A stretch of 64,000 nucleotides of DNA. Origin: Rhodocyclaceae bacterium. GTDB taxonomy: Bacteria; Pseudomonadota; Gammaproteobacteria; Burkholderiales; Usitatibacteraceae. Below the pieces are notes generated by a model, which saw only the letters and a list, made by a program, of their open reading frames with translations, was not told the origin of the DNA and ran no database searches. A program made the position numbers and the translations under genes. Every line of letters begins with the position of its first letter. Position 1 is the first letter of the stretch. The DNA lies in assembly GCA_020247545.1 (NCBI GenBank), contig JADCIX010000005.1:124001-188000 (forward strand), in the 5' to 3' direction. Positions 62,041-64,000 of the stretch are shown piece by piece.

Positions 62041-62095
62041 ACGAGCCTTTTCAGGCACTTTTGCCTGAAAAACCCCGTCCGATAAGGAGACTTAA
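62041..62095 (+). repeat. Dispersed stem-loop repeat, copy E
   Basis: TTTTCAGGCA (62,049-62,058) pairs perfectly with TGCCTGAAAA, and the flanks (ACGAGCC at the left, CCCCGTCCGATAAGGAGACTT at the right) fit the consensus. The stem is more complete than in other copies. It sits between the serine hydrolase and DUF202 genes, both on the minus strand. Confidence 0.6.
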
Positions 62096-62122
62096 TCTTT
62101 GGCTTCGACCACGATTCCCCGA

Positions 62123-62491
62123 CTAGCCACCAGCGATGAAGTACACCGCCAGCGAAATCGCAATGCCCGCCAGCGCGATGTTGAGCCAAACAGCCGCACC
62201 AGTCGCGTAACCAGCCGGAATCTCAGTTGCCCCTAGTTGCTTGACGACCACCCTGAACTGCCTCGCCGCAAACGCCAGCACGGCGGCGCTTAAACACAGC
62301 AGCGCCACACCCAGCCAAAGTGAGAACACACGATCAACGTGGCTCGGTGCCTGGCCGGTGACCATGCGCATGAACAACCCGAATCGCTCCACGACGAAGC
62401 CGAATCCCATCAGCGCCAGACCACTTCGCTGCCACGCCAGCAACGTACGTTCGGCGGCAAAAAGCACCCGTGGGTCGTCGAGATAGCCCAT
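62123..62491 (-). CDS. DUF202 (YidH-like) membrane protein
   Basis: The 122-residue product has three hydrophobic segments and the DUF202 N-terminus FAAERTLLAWQRSGLALMGFGF. Function is unknown; the family is frequent in membrane-stress and transport loci. It starts in a TGATG overlap with the pmpB-like stop, so it is the last gene of the sulfur operon. Its role in sulfur metabolism is inferred from position only. Confidence 0.85.
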   Translation of the reverse strand: MGYLDDPRVLFAAERTLLAWQRSGLALMGFGFVVERFGLFMRMVTGQAPSHVDRVFSLWLGVALLCLSAAVLAFAARQFRVVVKQLGATEIPAGYATGAAVWLNIALAGIAISLAVYFIAGG

Positions 62492-62937
62492 CAACGTGCC
62501 GCCAATTTATGTTGCAAGACATGTTGTAAATAGCCGCCCGCCGCCATCGCCACGACAAAGATCACCGCGTTAGTCGAAAACGAACCCACCGCGACCAGCG
62601 CCGGGCCCGGACAATAACCGGCCACTGCCCAACCTGCACCAAACAACGCCGAGCCTAAGATAAGACGGCGATCAATCACCGTTGCATGCGGCCAATGAAA
62701 CCCTGCTTCCACCAATGGGTGCTTGCGCCGCTTTGCGAGCAGATAAATCACGGTGGTCACCATCATGCCTGCACCGAGCACGGCCAGCAGTTGTGGCCGC
62801 CAAGCGCCATAGGTGTGGCCCGTGACGTCGAGAAAACCTTTGACGTTAGCCGGATCGACCATGCCGGAGACGAGCAAGCCCAAGCCGAAGATAAAGCCCA
62901 ATACCAGCGCGGCAATTGAAGCGGTGATATGTTTCAT
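62491..62937 (-). CDS. PmpB-like YeeE/YedE sulfur transporter half (DUF6691)
   Basis: The 148-residue membrane protein contains the signature cysteine in VAGYCPGPALVAVGS (GxCPGPA). YeeE/YedE proteins transport thiosulfate or persulfide-type sulfur; the two-protein PmpA/PmpB form splits the longer transporter into halves. It overlaps the pmpA-like gene by 4 bp and DUF202 by 1 bp. Four to five hydrophobic segments are visible. Confidence 0.9.
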   Translation of the reverse strand: MKHITASIAALVLGFIFGLGLLVSGMVDPANVKGFLDVTGHTYGAWRPQLLAVLGAGMMVTTVIYLLAKRRKHPLVEAGFHWPHATVIDRRLILGSALFGAGWAVAGYCPGPALVAVGSFSTNAVIFVVAMAAGGYLQHVLQHKLAAR

Positions 62938-63386
62938 GCGCCACCTCCGAACACCCCGATCAGAAAAGTGACCAAGATGCCAACGGTCAAAAACGTCACC
63001 ACCGCCGCCAATGACCGCACGCTAAATCTGGCCAAGCCACACACGCCATGGCCTGAGGTGCAGCCACTCGCCATACGCGTACCAAAGCCGACCAACAGGC
63101 CCGCCGCCACAACCATCAACGTATCGCCAATACCTGACGACGATATCGGCGTTGCCGCCGCCGGCAAGAGCGATGGAAAAAACAGCAGCGCAACAGCGCC
63201 GGCCAACACCAGGCCGGCAAGAAACGTCCAGCGCCAAGCCTCATGCGACCCCGCCACAGTTTGGTGGAACATGCCGGAGATACCGGCGATACGGCCGTTG
63301 AACAACATTAACCCGCCGCTCGCCAAGCCAATCAGCGTCCCACCAAGGACGGCGCTCATCCACAACGACCACGATTCATTACCCAT
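62934..63386 (-). CDS. PmpA-like YeeE/YedE sulfur transporter half
   Basis: The 150-residue membrane protein contains the conserved MASGCTSGHGVCGLAR with two cysteines, plus SGGLMLFNGRIAGISG near the start, both hallmarks of the PmpA/YeeE family. Paired with the following gene it would form a full sulfur-compound transporter in the inner membrane. It overlaps the upstream sulfur oxidase gene by 8 bp and the PmpB-like gene by 4 bp, indicating a coupled operon. Confidence 0.9.
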   Translation of the reverse strand: MGNESWSLWMSAVLGGTLIGLASGGLMLFNGRIAGISGMFHQTVAGSHEAWRWTFLAGLVLAGAVALLFFPSLLPAAATPISSSGIGDTLMVVAAGLLVGFGTRMASGCTSGHGVCGLARFSVRSLAAVVTFLTVGILVTFLIGVFGGGA

Positions 63387-64000
63387 GCGCTTGCGCCCCT
63401 ACACTCGTGCTGGATCGAGACGCGTTCAAAGCAAGGACGCCGCCGGTTACGTTACACACGTTTGTGACACCTGCCTTCACCAAGGCCTCAGTGGCGACGA
63501 GTGAGCGCCGCCCAGATCGACACAAAACATAAAGCGTGCGCGCATTGGACGCGATTGCCTGCATCTTCGGTATCTCAGTCGTACTGAGGCAAACCGCGTT
63601 TTCGAAGGGCGCACATTGTGCATCTACGGAATCACGCAAATCGACAAGCGCGTCTAGCTTAGGATCGAACCGACTTGCAAACTGCGCCGGCTGGATCATC
63701 GGCAACACCGCCTCGCCCGCATGTAACGCGCCGCCAGACCGATTCGCCGGTACGGCTTTATCAATATGTTTTGGCGGCGCGAGATTCAGTCCTGCCATGA
63801 GGGAACGAAACGCATCACGGTCTTTACCTGCAAAACGTGGATTGCGGTGTTTTTCATGGCCGATTGTAGAGCTTGCCCTACCGCGATAGTCGTGACCGGG
63901 CCAAACGACGGTCGTCTCCGGCAATGTAAACAGTCGCTGCGTGACACTATCGTACAACTCGTCGCTGCTGCCGTTTTGAAAATCGGTTCGGCCACAACCT
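63379..64000 (-). CDS. Persulfide dioxygenase-rhodanese fusion, C-terminal part
   Basis: This partial gene runs off the right window edge. The visible part starts with the end of a metallo-beta-lactamase-fold persulfide dioxygenase (CGRTDFQNGSSDELY, VWPGHDYRGRASSTIGHEK, NPRFAGKDRDAFRSLMAGLN) and continues into a C-terminal rhodanese domain with catalytic Cys in LYVLCRSGRRSLVA. The order ETHE1-like domain plus rhodanese is that of PRF proteins that oxidise glutathione persulfide to sulfite and make thiosulfate. The adjacent PmpA/PmpB transporter fits. The catalytic iron ligands upstream are outside the window. Confidence 0.92.
   Translation of the reverse strand, partial: GCGRTDFQNGSSDELYDSVTQRLFTLPETTVVWPGHDYRGRASSTIGHEKHRNPRFAGKDRDAFRSLMAGLNLAPPKHIDKAVPANRSGGALHAGEAVLPMIQPAQFASRFDPKLDALVDLRDSVDAQCAPFENAVCLSTTEIPKMQAIASNARTLYVLCRSGRRSLVATEALVKAGVTNVCNVTGGVLALNASRSSTSVGAQAHG

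Noticed and set aside
1-64000. CRISPR arrays, tRNA and rRNA genes, replication origin
   Set aside because: No regularly spaced repeats, tRNA T-loop signatures in intergenic DNA, rRNA sequence or DnaA-box cluster were seen on reading.

Overview
The window comes from a Gram-negative proteobacterium, most likely of betaproteobacterial type. The evidence is the gene order glyA-nrdR-ribD-ribE-ribBX-ribH-nusB-thiL, two TonB-dependent receptors, phasins, PmpA/PmpB transporters and a four-subunit sarcosine oxidase. This placement is inferred from gene content only. No rRNA, tRNA, CRISPR array or intact transposon was seen, and the window reads as chromosome with small accessory patches.

Layout. 1-6.2 kb: minus-strand housekeeping run (glyA, nrdR, riboflavin genes, nusB, 5' part of thiL). 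6.2-7.8 kb: apbE plus an FFLEELY-motif gene. 7.9-11.1 kb: aldehyde dehydrogenase and GMC alcohol dehydrogenase behind a perfect inverted repeat. 11.2-15.9 kb: broken crystallin/glycine-zipper gene, SYLF protein, exported MsrA, PhzF-like protein and a set of small membrane proteins. 15.9-28.3 kb: a storage-lipid locus with acyl-CoA synthetase, two phasins, acyl-CoA-binding protein, wax ester synthase/DGAT, TetR regulator, patatin lipase and a two-domain fatty acyl-CoA reductase of the Marinobacter Maqu_2507 type. 28.4-35.2 kb: rhodanese, GDPD lipoprotein, exported amidohydrolase, histidine phosphatase and a TonB receptor. 35.2-40.0 kb: AbrB/PIN toxin-antitoxin pair, ABC exporter and an Eco29kI-like restriction-modification system. 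40.1-42.7 kb: SelO and a nitroreductase. 42.7-54.5 kb: M19 dipeptidase, AraC regulator, TonB receptor, MFS transporter, two alpha/beta hydrolases, DUF885 and M3 peptidases. 54.7-59.7 kb: soxBDAG. 59.8-60.1 kb: IS30-like remnant. 60.2-61.9 kb: exported beta-lactamase-fold hydrolase. 62.1-64 kb: sulfur operon (persulfide dioxygenase-rhodanese, PmpA, PmpB, DUF202).

How the genes may work together. In the storage-lipid locus, FadD and ACBP would supply acyl-CoA, the reductase would make fatty alcohol, WS/DGAT would esterify it, phasins would coat the droplets and patatin would mobilise them. The 42.7-54.5 kb block looks like uptake and hydrolysis of a peptide-like compound, and the neighbouring sarcosine oxidase would oxidise N-methylglycine.

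Beyond the genes, the most unusual feature is a short stem-loop repeat of about 58 bp. It occurs at least five times, plus a half copy, always in the same orientation and nearly always intergenic. One copy overlaps the start of the GDPD gene. A separate 254-bp non-coding segment at 20,874-21,127 is bounded by 21-bp inverted repeats.
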